Positions 37,878-49,800 of a DNA stretch of 64,000 bases are shown here, one piece after another; within the stretch, counting starts at the first letter, position 1; each line of letters starts with the position of its first letter. Made by a program: the position numbers and the translations under genes. The stretch is from the NCBI GenBank assembly GCA_000231825.2, contig JH720344.1, forward strand, positions 451,968-515,967, given 5' to 3'. The DNA is from Tetrahymena elliotti 4EA. Lineage: Eukaryota > Ciliophora > Oligohymenophorea > Hymenostomatida > Tetrahymenidae. The notes under the pieces were generated by a model. That model did not search any database, was not told the origin of the DNA, and worked only from the letters and a program-made list of their open reading frames with translations.

Positions 37878-39009
37878 TTAATTATTATATTACTTTTTAT
37901 AAAAGAATAAAATTTCCAATTTTTACCCATAATTTAAAAGAATTGAATTTGTAACTATTTGTTAATGATTATTTTTACATCAAAAATCTTTTTTATTGTT
38001 TGGATGAATAAATTCCCATAATCAATTAATATTTAATCACCTAATTTAATGCCAATTGTAAATATTTTTTGAATCAAAAATTTGATTTTTATTTCATTAC
38101 AAATACTCAAAAAAAAAATCATAAATTGACTACTTCTTTAAATAATTTTTTTTTCTACTTTTAAAATAATTTTATTTTTTTGCCAAATTTTAAAACTTAA
38201 ATATTTTTTAGTATTAAAAATTTTATATAAATACGGCAGAAAATTGAAATACTATAAACCTCATTCATTCTTAAAAAGCATTTAAAAATCTTTATTTTAA
38301 AGTTTGTGTTTTTAAATTTTTAAAAAGTGATTTTCATGAATGATATTTTAATTTTTGATATTCTTCAATTAATTCTTCTCCTTAATTTAATGCCTCAATA
38401 AAATGAAATTAGGAAATAAAACAGGACATTTTTTTTGATTTTTTATTAAATTTAGGATTTTGATTGTCAAAATGAAAATTTTAGAATTAATTATTTAACA
38501 TATATAATAAAAATAACCTGCTATCCCCCCAACTTTTATTTGATCTGAATGCTTACAAAATCAATTTTTTAATTTAAAATAAATATGAAAAAAAATGGAT
38601 CAAGAATTATTGGTTTAAAAATAAAAATATTTTTTGATTAAGTTCATTTGACTTGATTGGCTAATGAATAATTAATAAATTTAAAAACTTTAGAACTAAA
38701 TTTATTTATTTCAGTTCCTTCTCAGTATTTTTTTGTATGATTTTAGAAAAGTTCTAAAGGGATGTATTTTTTAATTTACTTGTTATTACATAAATGTTGA
38801 AATAAAAAAGAAATAATTCTTTTGATAAAATAATGTAAACTAAACAAGAGATTTTACCAATCTGTTTTAGAATTTTATTAAAGAGAATAAATTATTTAAA
38901 ATGGTAAGATTTCAAAAAGCTTAAATTTATTTGTTAATGTAATCCTTTTGATTATTTTCAATATTTGGAGTTGAAACTTAATAATTCTAAATTAGATAAT
39001 TTTTATTGA
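37878..39009. other. Spacer downstream of the esterase
   Basis: The first ~230 bases (to ~38110) are similar to the flank after the esterase relic (40701-40885), so the duplication covered the 3' flank. The remainder is AT-rich without visible features. Confidence 0.55.
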
Positions 39010-40535
39010 AACATCTTTCTCTGAAGAAGTGTCATTTAAAAGTTAGTATTAGTAAATTCCAATACTTTCTTTGGAATAGTATCTTGGATCACTAAATACT
39101 TATTTTTTTATTTTAAGTTTAAAGAATTTAATTAAATATCGTAATATCTGAAGTTAATATCTAATTGATAGGGGATCTTTATTAAACAGAAAAATGTATA
39201 AACCAACTGAACCAAACCCTCCGATAAGATATTCATCTGCTTCATCAACATAATATCTCCAATTTTTAGACTAATCAAGAAAATGTTGATACTTAACTTT
39301 TTGAATATTGAATAAATTTGATAAATCTTAATTTAAGTTTTGTGAATCTTTTATGATAGTATAAATACTATTCAAGCTTGTAAATATAAATAGTTTTCAT
39401 TCTTTTATTTTGAAATAAACAAAGTATCTATTTTTATTATTTCAAAAATCTGAATATTTATTTGTAGAGATTATCCATATGCTGCTACTTAAAATTTTGA
39501 TAGCTCTTCTAAATTAAACCCTAAAGCTTCAGTGAATAAAACTTCTCTCATCAAAAATATATTAATTTTAATTTGATTATTTGTAAATTGGAAAAATACA
39601 AAATTTAGTTAAAGATAACCCATTTCATTTCTAATTTAGGGAATTTTACATTTCTTGTTACTAGAATATTTATAATTTTTCTAAGTATTGCCTTCAAAAT
39701 CAATATCTACAATTGTCTTATACCAATAATTTTTGCATGCTTTCAATTACCAAAAAAAAATTACTTAATATATCTATAGAATATTTAACGCCTTAATGTA
39801 TACAAAAAATAAAAAGACAGTTAAGCTCTTAAAGTTTTATCGATTTTTGAATTCGTGTTTTTAACTTCATCTTAAAAATTCTCGAATTTAAGAAAAAACC
39901 AAATTTTGTATTATAAGATTTCTTAAATGATAATTGACATAAGCAAACTCCCATCATTATTTAAATATTTTTATCCTGAAAAAGTCAAAGAAAGCCCTAT
40001 GATTTTTTAACTTCTTCAAATTTGAAATTGATTTTGATAGCTCTTTTGAATGAGGTGAGAAATCATTAAATTTTATACAAAAGTACTATATATTTCCTCT
40101 AATCTTTTATATCTAAAAATTCTCTCACCATTTTATTAAAAAACACATAGGATTCTTTATTTATAAATCAAGTATCTATGGCATGTGCCCCAGAAAAACA
40201 AATTCTTGATATTATTTCTATTTAGGGCAGCTTGAATCAATAATCCCAAATCCTTACATTCTGTCAACATGATAAACACAGTCGCAGTATTTGGACATAA
40301 TTACATTTTCACCTCCATTAGTTCTGATATAGTCAGTAAGAATTGGAGTTAAGTTTATCCTCAAAATTTAACAGATAGAATCTAAAAAATCTTGAAGTGC
40401 TATAAATTCATTTGTTTTTCTAGTAAAGCAAACACCTTGATTATCACCTTATAAAATCTAGATTACTCCATCCTGAAAGAAGTTTCGCATTGAAAATATC
40501 AACAAATCATAAATAAGCAAACCTACTGTATACTT
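39010..40535 (-). pseudogene. Mosaic relic of LVIVD-propeller/CADG receptor genes
   Basis: Three blocks match different parts of the two intact minus-strand paralogues. 39010-39440 resembles 44790-45250 (middle of the propeller). 39460-40000 resembles 47640-48180 (cytosolic C-terminal tail). 40160-40535 resembles 50230-50610 (propeller, around the NQGVCFTR strand). The first block is out of order relative to an intact gene, and the frames are broken by many indels. It reads as remains of at least two further gene copies after deletion and fusion. It directly abuts the esterase relic at 40543. Confidence 0.75.
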
Positions 40536-40542
40536 TTAAACA

Positions 40543-40700
40543 GCATCTATGATCCTAAAGTTACTATACCTTCTGGATCTCAATTCACTATCTGGTAAAC
40601 AATTCAGGATTGGTATGAAGAGAAAACGGGATAGACAGTTTAGAGATTGGATAAAGTAAATTGGCCTAATAATCAAGGTTGTGCAAATACCTTCTTTTGA
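40543..40700 (+). pseudogene. 3' fragment of the pectin-acetylesterase-like gene
   Basis: The frame IYDPKVTIPSGSQFTIWQTI...QGCANTFF and TGA (40698-40700) is almost identical to the last ~50 residues of the gene ending at 37877. No start or upstream part is present; to the left it is fused to the propeller relic. The downstream flank to ~40885 is also shared with the parent gene. Confidence 0.88.
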
Positions 40701-40948
40701 TTAAATTAATTTATCCCTATTTCACAAAATTTAATTTTGAATGATTATTTTTACAACTAAAATCTTTAAAATTGTTTAGATATATAAATTGCCATAATTA
40801 ATCACCTTATTTAATGCAAGTTGTAAATATTTTTTTATAAAAAAATATGATTTATATTTTATTACAAACACCTATTTTACTAATAAAAGTTAAACATACA
40901 ATTTTTAAAAATTAAAATATTTTATTGAATTGATAATTCACAAATAAC

Positions 40949-43900
40949 TCATTCATTAACCTCATCAATATTATTTGTGTTTTAAGATTCAGATTCTACT
41001 ACTTTATTATCAGCTGTAATTATAACTGTATTTTATAAATTTTTTGGGTTTTAGCTAAATTCAGAAATGCTTAGATCAAGTTTGTTATAATTAATTGTAT
41101 GACTTAGTTAAAAATGTTAATCTTCACTTAAATTAAGAGAGTATGCATTTAAATTACAATAATTTTTGGAGTTTTATTTATTAATAAATTAATACTCTTT
41201 CATTCTACTAGGAGATTATTGATAAGAGTTGAGACTATAATCAGATAAATCTTGATTTTGTAAAGTCTTTAATTCATAAAGTTTTTTAGCATTATATAGT
41301 ACATTATTATGTAAGTTTCTTTAAATATTGTGTATTTGTTTATTTTAAAATTTAAATTATTAAATACTTTCATTTTTGTAATTATTCTCATCTGCTACTT
41401 CGTAGATTTGATCAACATTATCATTCTAAATGGGCTTATTTTCATTTTTTACAATTTTTAGAATAAATTACTTGATAACATACCCTGTATTATCTGAAAT
41501 TCTAATAAGAATTTCTTCTATATCATCCTATTCAGGCGTTCCATTTAGAATAATTACTCCATTTTTTTAGTCTAAATAAAGCCACGTAGGTAGTCTCATA
41601 TTTTTTGATATTCCATATAAAGAATACTCTAAATTAAAAATTTTATATAATGGTCTAAGCCATTTACTCATTTCTTTCTTTTTACATGCAAAAATCTGTT
41701 TTACATTTTCTGATTCTGTGTGCAAAGATTAACCGAAAGCTACTTTAAAAATTGAGGGTTTTTCTCCAGTATACCCAATCACATCAGCAAATATAACTTC
41801 TCTTATTAAATACAAATTAATATTTGTTTAATAGTGAGCACATAACTTTAATAATTAATCAAATGTGTTAGGATTTATTTTTTATTACTATGGAAACAAA
41901 TTCAAATATTAAAGTATCTTTGATAAAATATAAATTTTTAACTCTAATTTAGGAAACAACTTTTGCTATTTATAGCTTTGATTATTTAAATTCATTTCAT
42001 CATCAACTTAAAATTCAATTTTAGCTATTACTTTGAACCAATCATTTAAGGTGTATTGATTGTTATTAGAGCAAAATTATTTTATATAATTATAAACTAT
42101 CAGAGATCTTTGATCTAAATTTAATAGGTATCTAGATAGTTAAGCCCTTAAAGCTCTGTAAATTTTAGAGTCTGTATTCTAAATATCAATCTCAAAATTT
42201 TATCTCTCATTTTAATTTACTTTTATATTATGGTCTAGAATATCTTTTATGACACGAGACATAAGTAAATTACCCTTTTGGTCCAAATATTTTTTTTCTA
42301 TAGGAAAGAGTTAATCACGTACTTTAATTTTCTATAAATTTTAAATTAATTTAATTTGAATAAAATTATTATGTCCAGTAAAAAAATGTTTTAAATCATT
42401 GTTATCTTCATCTGTCTAAATTTGCAAAGCTTTATCTAAAAATTTATCATCGTTTGCTTAAAATTGAATATTATTGCATTTTTTTTTCTCATTTAACTAC
42501 TATTATATATCTAAATTATTATCATTCTAAACTTTATTAATTAATTAAAGCAAAATCTATTCAGAATATTTGTGTGATTATCCTTATATGATAATTTATT
42601 TCATATAATGCTCACCACAAACGGCTACTTCAACTGCAAAAGTTACTCTGTTTTTGAAAATAGCATTCAGAAAAATACTTCTTTGCTACAATAAACCTAT
42701 AAAAAAAACTAGAGGACCTATAATTTTTAGCAATAAATTTAAAAGATAAAATAAAGGAATTCTATTGACTTTCAAAACAAATTAATCTTCTGCACTTGTG
42801 TATCTGTCAGATGCAATAATTTTAAATGTGTAGGAATTTTAAAACATGCTTGAAGTAGTTGAGCCTTTAAATGATAATTGACTATTGTCGGACTACTGTA
42901 ACCAAAAATTAAGTGGTATTTATTTATATTCATTTGAGGAGGAAAGATAGAAATATTAATAAGTTAGATCTTATGCATCAGAGACAATAAATGAATCTTT
43001 TTAAAAAGTAAAAGCTATGTCATATTCAATATAAACTTCACCCTCTTGAAATTATTTGTTAATCTGATTCTAGAGATTATTTTCATGATTAACTTTTAGC
43101 TACTGTTTAAGAGCTATAAATTAACTCTCATTAATTCTGTATTATTTGATTAAAGGATAATTTATATCGTCCTAAATTGTTATGGTTATATTTGGAGAGT
43201 TTTATGTAGTAATTTAAGTGTTATTTGCAAAAATAATTTTGCTCTATAAAACTTTATTGACATTTTCTATACTGCCTTAGATTATTAGTTAATTTTGAGA
43301 ATCTGAAAGTTGGAATACAACACTTGGGTTTGTATTAAAAATTAATTTTCCATCTTCACTTTCTATAGACAAAGTTATTGATATTGCATTTTGGGAGTTT
43401 GATTTTATAAATTAAGAAGGATTTTTTTTATCAAAAAACAGAGAAGTTTCGACATAAAATTTTATAGGGTTTATATAAAAAGATCTCATCAATGTTTACT
43501 ATATTTTCCAATTTATTTATTCTATTATTTCTGAATAATTCTCTTCTTTAATAGTAGATGGATCTAGTAATTGAGAACAAAATTATTAGTCTAGATACAA
43601 AGGCTTTGCAAAGTCATACTCATCACTCAAGATACCATTTATGTCAATAATATTTTTTTCCTAAAGGTAAGAGTAAATTAATTATGACTAGGTAATATTT
43701 GTTGAACTTTTGTCATTAGAATCTGGTGTTTAATAATATATGAATGATTCAGTATTAAGTGGAATCAATGCTTATAGGAGTATAGTATTCAAGTTTGGAT
43801 AATCCATACTAATACTACTATTGATTAAACTCTTATCTACAAAAAACTGTAAAGATTATTAAAATTTGTTAAACGTAAAGAAAGATGGAATAGGTTAATT

Positions 43901-46240
43901 TTCTCCATTAAAGTAATAATAAACATTATTAATTAAAATATTTTGGTCTATAGGATACAATATTGCAAAGTTTAATTGAATTTTTTAACCTACTTAAAAA
44001 ATATATTCTTAATTTTGTACTTGGTTGTGTTCACTCGCCATCATATAGGATTTAGAGAGTTTGGTTAGATATTATTATCCATTAATTGCATTAAAGTGGA
44101 TTTAACTCACATGTGTATGAATTTAAACTTAACTATGTGTAGGAAGCACTATTATTCCATCTGAACTAGTTATGAATATATATTAAGTTGTATGTGGAGC
44201 ACATAAAGCAAAACCATATTGATTTTCATAGGAAATTTAATTGACTATTTAAGGGTAATTTTTATTTCTGATATCAATAAGTGTTAGAAATCCTTTCCCC
44301 ATAGAAGTTATCAAAATATATTACTCCTAGTTCAAAAGAAGTGCATCTACACTATATCCAGTTAATTAAACCTTTGCAATTATTTCTAAATTTGGAGCAA
44401 AGCTTGTGTCAATTATTCCAAAACCTTTGAAGCCATCTATCAAGTAAATATACTAGTCAAAAAGTTATGACATTAATACATTTTCACCACCATGTGTTGC
44501 CACATAATCTGCTAGAATGGGGTTTTTCTTGTCCTAAACATTTAAGAGATAAACACCAAAGAGCCTAATAGTGCTATATATCCATTTATTATCTCTCGTA
44601 AAGCATGCTCCTTAATTTTCACCTTGCATAAAATCAAGATTATTCCATCTCGAGAGAATAGTTAAATTGAAGATATCAGTGGAATTATAAATGATCAAGC
44701 CAATCATATATGTCTAAACAGCATATTTGGAGTCAGAACTAAAAGTGATTCCTTCTGAGATTTAATAATCCTCAATATAATAATTCTTGATAAGCTTCAT
44801 ATTTTAAAGTGAAACATTTTTCTCTTGAGGAGTGTCATTTAAAGGTTTGTATTAGTATATTCCAATACTTTCTTGTGAATAGTATCTTGGAATCACTAAA
44901 TATTTATTTTATTTTTCAAAATAAAAAGAGTTTAATTGAATATCATAATATGTGAAGTTATGTACATCCAATTTATAGGGATCTTTGTCAAATGGAAAAA
45001 TATATAAACCATCTGAAGCAAATCCTCCAAAAAAATATTCATCTACTTAATCAACATAGCATCTCCATTTATATGAATAATCTAGAAAATTTTGATACTT
45101 AATTTGGTGAGTGTTGAATAAATTTGGTAAATCTTCATTTAAGTTTGGTAAATCTTTTGTGTAAGTAAAAACACTATTTGAGCTGCTAAAATATAAATAA
45201 TTCTCATTCTTAGAAAGTTATATTGAATAAAACAGAGTATCTATTTTTATTACTTCAAAAATATGAATATTATCTTTTTATCGTATATCAAAGATAAGAA
45301 TGCCTTGTGACCTAACTCCTAAGAAAAGAAAAGTTTCATCGCTATTCATAGTCATTACTTAGCATGTTGTTTGCATGTTTTAAAAGGGCCAAAAATAGGT
45401 AAAGGATATCTACATTGGGTACTTCTCTGAATTTCCCCTAACTATTTCTGAGCAGTTTGCATAAAAAAATCCATACCAAAAATCAAAAGCATAGATAAAT
45501 TGATTATCTTTTGTTGCAATCGCTTGATAGGGTCTCAGACCGAAAGTACCTTAACCTGCAATTTCAATCTTAATTTATCTTGCTTTTTAATCCCTAGGCA
45601 GGGTTTCATACAAATTTAACAATTAGAAGCCTTTAACATCGTTAGCTAGATAGAGCCAATTTCCATCATTAGAGAGAAATACACTATTGACCATAACAGA
45701 ATCTGTGTTAAAAGTTGAAATTTACTCAATCTAATTCTTTACAGTCATGTCATATACAAATATATCACCACCTCTAACTGCTAGAATCAATAATTCTTTA
45801 TTTTAATTATATGTTGTGGTCAAAATATTTTTTGTAAAAGTTATGTTCTACAATAAAGCAAAGTTCTACATCATGAATTTTGATTAGTCTTTAATTTAAA
45901 AATCTAAGTGGTATGTATACAAATTTTATGAAATGACTACAAAAAGATATTAACCATCTGAAGTAGATTCAAATGATTAAACATAATTGCTATCAAGATC
46001 TTAAGCAAACAATATCTTATCACCTGATTAATTTATAATATTGATTCCTCTAAACCCACATGACACAAATACTAAATCTACATCAACAGCTACTCTCACA
46101 GAAAGAGGTGTCCATAAGTAATCATTTGAGCTTAATTAGCTTTTCATTAAAGGAGAATATACTTCTTTGATAACTTATGAAGAATAGTTAGAGGTAGTCA
46201 ATTAGATTAAAATATAAAAAATGACAATAATTTCAAGCAT
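40949..46240 (-). CDS. LVIVD-propeller / cadherin-like single-pass membrane protein, paralogue 1
   Basis: One uninterrupted ciliate-code frame from ATG 46238-46240 to TGA 40949-40951: 1763 aa, no introns. The N-terminal signal peptide is MLEIIVIFYILIQLTTSNYS. Residues ~25-700 form repeated four-strand blades such as GFRGINIINQSGDKILFAQD, GGDIFVYDM and NKWIYSTIRLFGVYLLNVQD...NPILADYV. This is the look of LVIVD repeats (bacterial/eukaryotic beta-propeller). Residues ~800-1150 hold a dystroglycan-type cadherin-like (CADG) fold: FIVSDAQDLTYQYFYLSS, then NSYTFKIIASDRYTSAEDQF. One TM helix (PLFYLLNLLLKIIGPLVFFI, ~1157-1183) follows, then a ~580-residue tail. Near 1547-1587 the tail again shows a CADG-like motif (LPTWLYLDQKNGVIILNGTP). 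The very end is Asn/Ser-rich. It is likely a surface receptor or adhesion-type protein; ligand and function unknown. Confidence 0.9.
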
Positions 46241-46857
46241 TATCTGTAAATTGTCTAAATATAAGATATTTGCTTTTGAATAATTTCTTTTTAGATTATT
46301 ATTTTTTTTTACCTATTCTACAAAATAAATTTAAGTATAGTAATTAAAAAATTGGCTTTCTTCATAAAATAAGTAAATAACAATAAGTTTAAATTTTATG
46401 GATGAAGACTCTAAAGCTTTTAAAAAAGAAATTTAACTTATTGTTACAAATTGGTTAAGTAGGAGTAGATTCATACTTTTAGATTTAAATTATCATAAAA
46501 CCTCTCTTTAAGTATAATAAAAAGCAAATAAATCTAAAGTAAAAAAAAATTTTTAATTATATGTGGTGATAATAAATTAGAAAAAGCTTTAAATAAATTA
46601 GGTTTTATGATACATAAAAAATTACTTTTAATGAAAAACAAAAATGATAGATAGGTTTCTTTATTATGTTATTTAAAGATATGAACATTTTTACAGCTTG
46701 CTGCAGCTTTAAAAAGTAGTAAAAATGAGGGTTGTAACAGAAATTTTAAAAATAAAATAAATAAATTATTCCACAAGAATATTAACTTTTTTAAAAAAAT
46801 GATATCATGAAGTGAAAATCAACAACTACTTAGATTCTCAGAATGTCCTCCTATCAA
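46241..46857. other. Spacer between the two tandem receptor-like genes
   Basis: 617 bases, AT-rich, that must hold the promoter of paralogue 1 and the 3' end of paralogue 2. A short plus-strand ORF (46398-46610) is listed separately. Confidence 0.6.
46398..46610 (+). CDS. Possible small ORF, 70 aa
   Basis: ATG 46398 to TGA 46608-46610, read with TAA/TAG as Gln, begins MDEDSKAFKKEIQLIVTNWL and SRSRFILLDLNYHKTSL, which looks protein-like. A second frame continues (KALNKLGFMIHKKLLLM). It may be a small two-exon gene, a relic, or chance. No family is recognised. It is opposite in strand to both neighbours. Confidence 0.2.
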
Positions 46858-49800
46858 TCAAATTAATATTTATTTGTCTTTTTCAAATATTTAATTTAAT
46901 TGATTTTCTGTATCACAAAAATGTTAAATTGTATTTTAAACAGCTTTAAAATTATTTTCATATTTTTAATTAGGAGTTTAGAATTCCTTTAAATTTATAT
47001 TGTATTCAGAGGTAATTGGGGACTATTCAATTGATTGGTTAGTGTGATTTAAAACAGATGATAGTTGATAGATTTTTTCTAGTTAAGTCTTTGTATTCTT
47101 TTATCTTTTCAGCTAATATGATTACATTCTCTAGTTTATTTAGTCTAAAGACTAACCCTAATCAATTTTATTACTTTAATTTATTAAACTCATTTAAAAA
47201 GAATAATTCTAGAGATTCAGTTATTTTTTATTGCGAATTTTATTTGAATTTTCATTGAAAAGAAGACCATTTTTTATGAAAAAAGGATTTTTAAAGTTAT
47301 TTTAAAAGATTATTTCATCTGCTATTCCGTATATTTCATCTATATTATTACTTTGTTTCTACTGATTTTGGTTTTGAATCACTTTTAATGTGAACTGTTG
47401 TATTACAAATCCTGTAGTATCATATATCCTTAGTAAGATTTATTCAATATCATCTAATCTAGGTATTCCATGTAAAATAATAACTCCTTTTTTTTAATCT
47501 AAGTAAAGCCAAGATGGCAGTCTCATATTTTTTGATATTGCAAGTTGAGAATACTCCATATTAAAGAATTAAAAAAATGATCTGAAAAATTTGTTAATTT
47601 TCCTCTTTTTGTATGCCACAATTTATTTGATGCTTTATGGATCAATGTGTAGAGACTATCCATAAGCTACTTTATATTTTGAAGGTTCTTCAACATTAAA
47701 TCCAAGAGTATCACCAAATAAAACCTCTCTAATCAAATATATATTAATTTTTGTTTAATAATTTTAGCATTACTAAATAAATGACTCAAAAGTATTTTAA
47801 GTATAGTTTAAATTTAAAGGAAATAATCCAAAGAACTAGAAAATTTTAATTAAGATATCAAATTTTATTTCTAATTTAGGAAATGTCTTACCTTTTTTTA
47901 TTTTAGAGTAATTTTCATCATAAAAATCAATTTCAATTAAGGATTTGTACCAATCATTTTCACATCTCTGAAATTTCTAAAGACAAAAGCATTTAATTAG
48001 TCTATAAACTGTAAGAGATCTGTTGTCTAAGTTTAAAAAATAGTAAGATAACTAAGCTCTTAATGCTCTAAAAATTTTTGAATCAGTGCTGTGAATCTCA
48101 TCTTAAAAACTATTGTATTAAATAGTTTAACATATTTTGTGTTATTAAATGTCTTAAATGACTTTAGACATCAGCAAATTTCCGTCATAATTCAAATATC
48201 TTTATTCTAAAACTGTTGTTCTGTTGTGGTTGCTTTGCTTTTTAAAATTTTCAATCAATTTTGTTAACTTTTTAGAATGAATGTTATTCAAATCTGGTGG
48301 GTCAATAAAGTTTTATAAACTCATCTTTTTTTGAATATTTTATTCATTTTTGGACATTTTTTAAGGTCTATTGGGCTTTTCTTTTTTTTTTAATCTGTTT
48401 TCATCTTAAAGTTCTTGCTTTTTAGATTAATTTTTCATGTTTTGAATTTTGTGAAATAATCTACTTAAAATTTGTTTCGACAATCTTTAAGTTTCTCCAA
48501 GGATAACTATTTTTTTTACATAAAGCTCATCACATAGGATTATTTCTTGTGAGAAAGTGACTCTTTTTCTATAATATATGTTTAAAAAAATATTTTTCTC
48601 TTGGTAAATTCCCAAGACAAATAATATAGGCCCTAATATCTTAATTAATAAATTAAAAACATATGAAAAAGGTATTCGACTAACTTTTAAAGAAAAAATA
48701 TCCTCTGCTTGAGTATATCCATCAGAAGCTATAATTTTAAATGTGTATGAGTTTTTATACATGCTCTGTGTAGTTGAAACCTTTAAAGATAGTTAAATAT
48801 TACTTGATAGCGACAGCCAGTAATCTTGAGGTATTGGAATGAATTAATTTGATGATTACAGATAAAAGCATTTATAAGTTAAATCTTAAGAATCTGATAC
48901 AATAAATGTATCAGCTGCAAATGTTATTATATAATCTGTATCTATATCAGCTATTCCTCCTTCCAAATATTTTTCAATTTATTATTAAAGGCTATTTTCA
49001 CTTTTCACTTTTAATTATTATTTTAGGGTGATAAATTAACACTCATGAATAGTATATTACTTAACTAAAGGGTAGTTTATATTATCTTAAATGATTAAAG
49101 TTATATTGGGAGAATTTTATGCAGTAATTTATGTACTGTTTGCAAATATTATTTTACCCTACAATATTCTATTGATGTTTTCTGTACTTCCTTAGATTAC
49201 AAGCTGATTTTAAGAATCAGATAATTAGAATACAATACTAAGATTAGAATTAAATATTAATTTTCCATCTCTACTATTTATGGACAGAGTAACTGAAATT
49301 ATATTTTGAGAATTAGACTTGATGAATTCATTAACATTATTATTATCAAAAAATAGAGAAGTTTAGACATAAAACTTTATTGGATTGATGTAATAAGACT
49401 TAACCAAGGTTGATTTTATCTTTTCGTTAATTTTTGAAGTTATTTATTTGTATTCACTATCTGTGAATGGTGAAGGATCAATTAATTTTTTCTAAAAATT
49501 AGTTTCAAGGCTGAATGGTATTTCAAAATCAAATTTATCACTAATAATTCCTTTATTCAATATTTTTTTTTAATTCAAATATGAATAAATCATTTATGAC
49601 TAGGTAGAATTTATTCCTTCTTTGCCAAATTGGTCTTCTGAAATAAATATAAATGATTGAGGATTTAGAGGTAAAATTGTCCTTACAAGAAGAATATTTA
49701 AGTTAGGTTAATCTGAGTTAAGATTAAGAAAGCTTTTATCTATTGTAAGAATTACAGATTACTAAAGTTAATTAAATTGTATATTTTCTAGAGTTTTTTT

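Noticed and set aside
47058..47258. Plus-strand 66-codon ORF
   Set aside because: Antisense shadow of the C-terminal tail of the second propeller/CADG gene.
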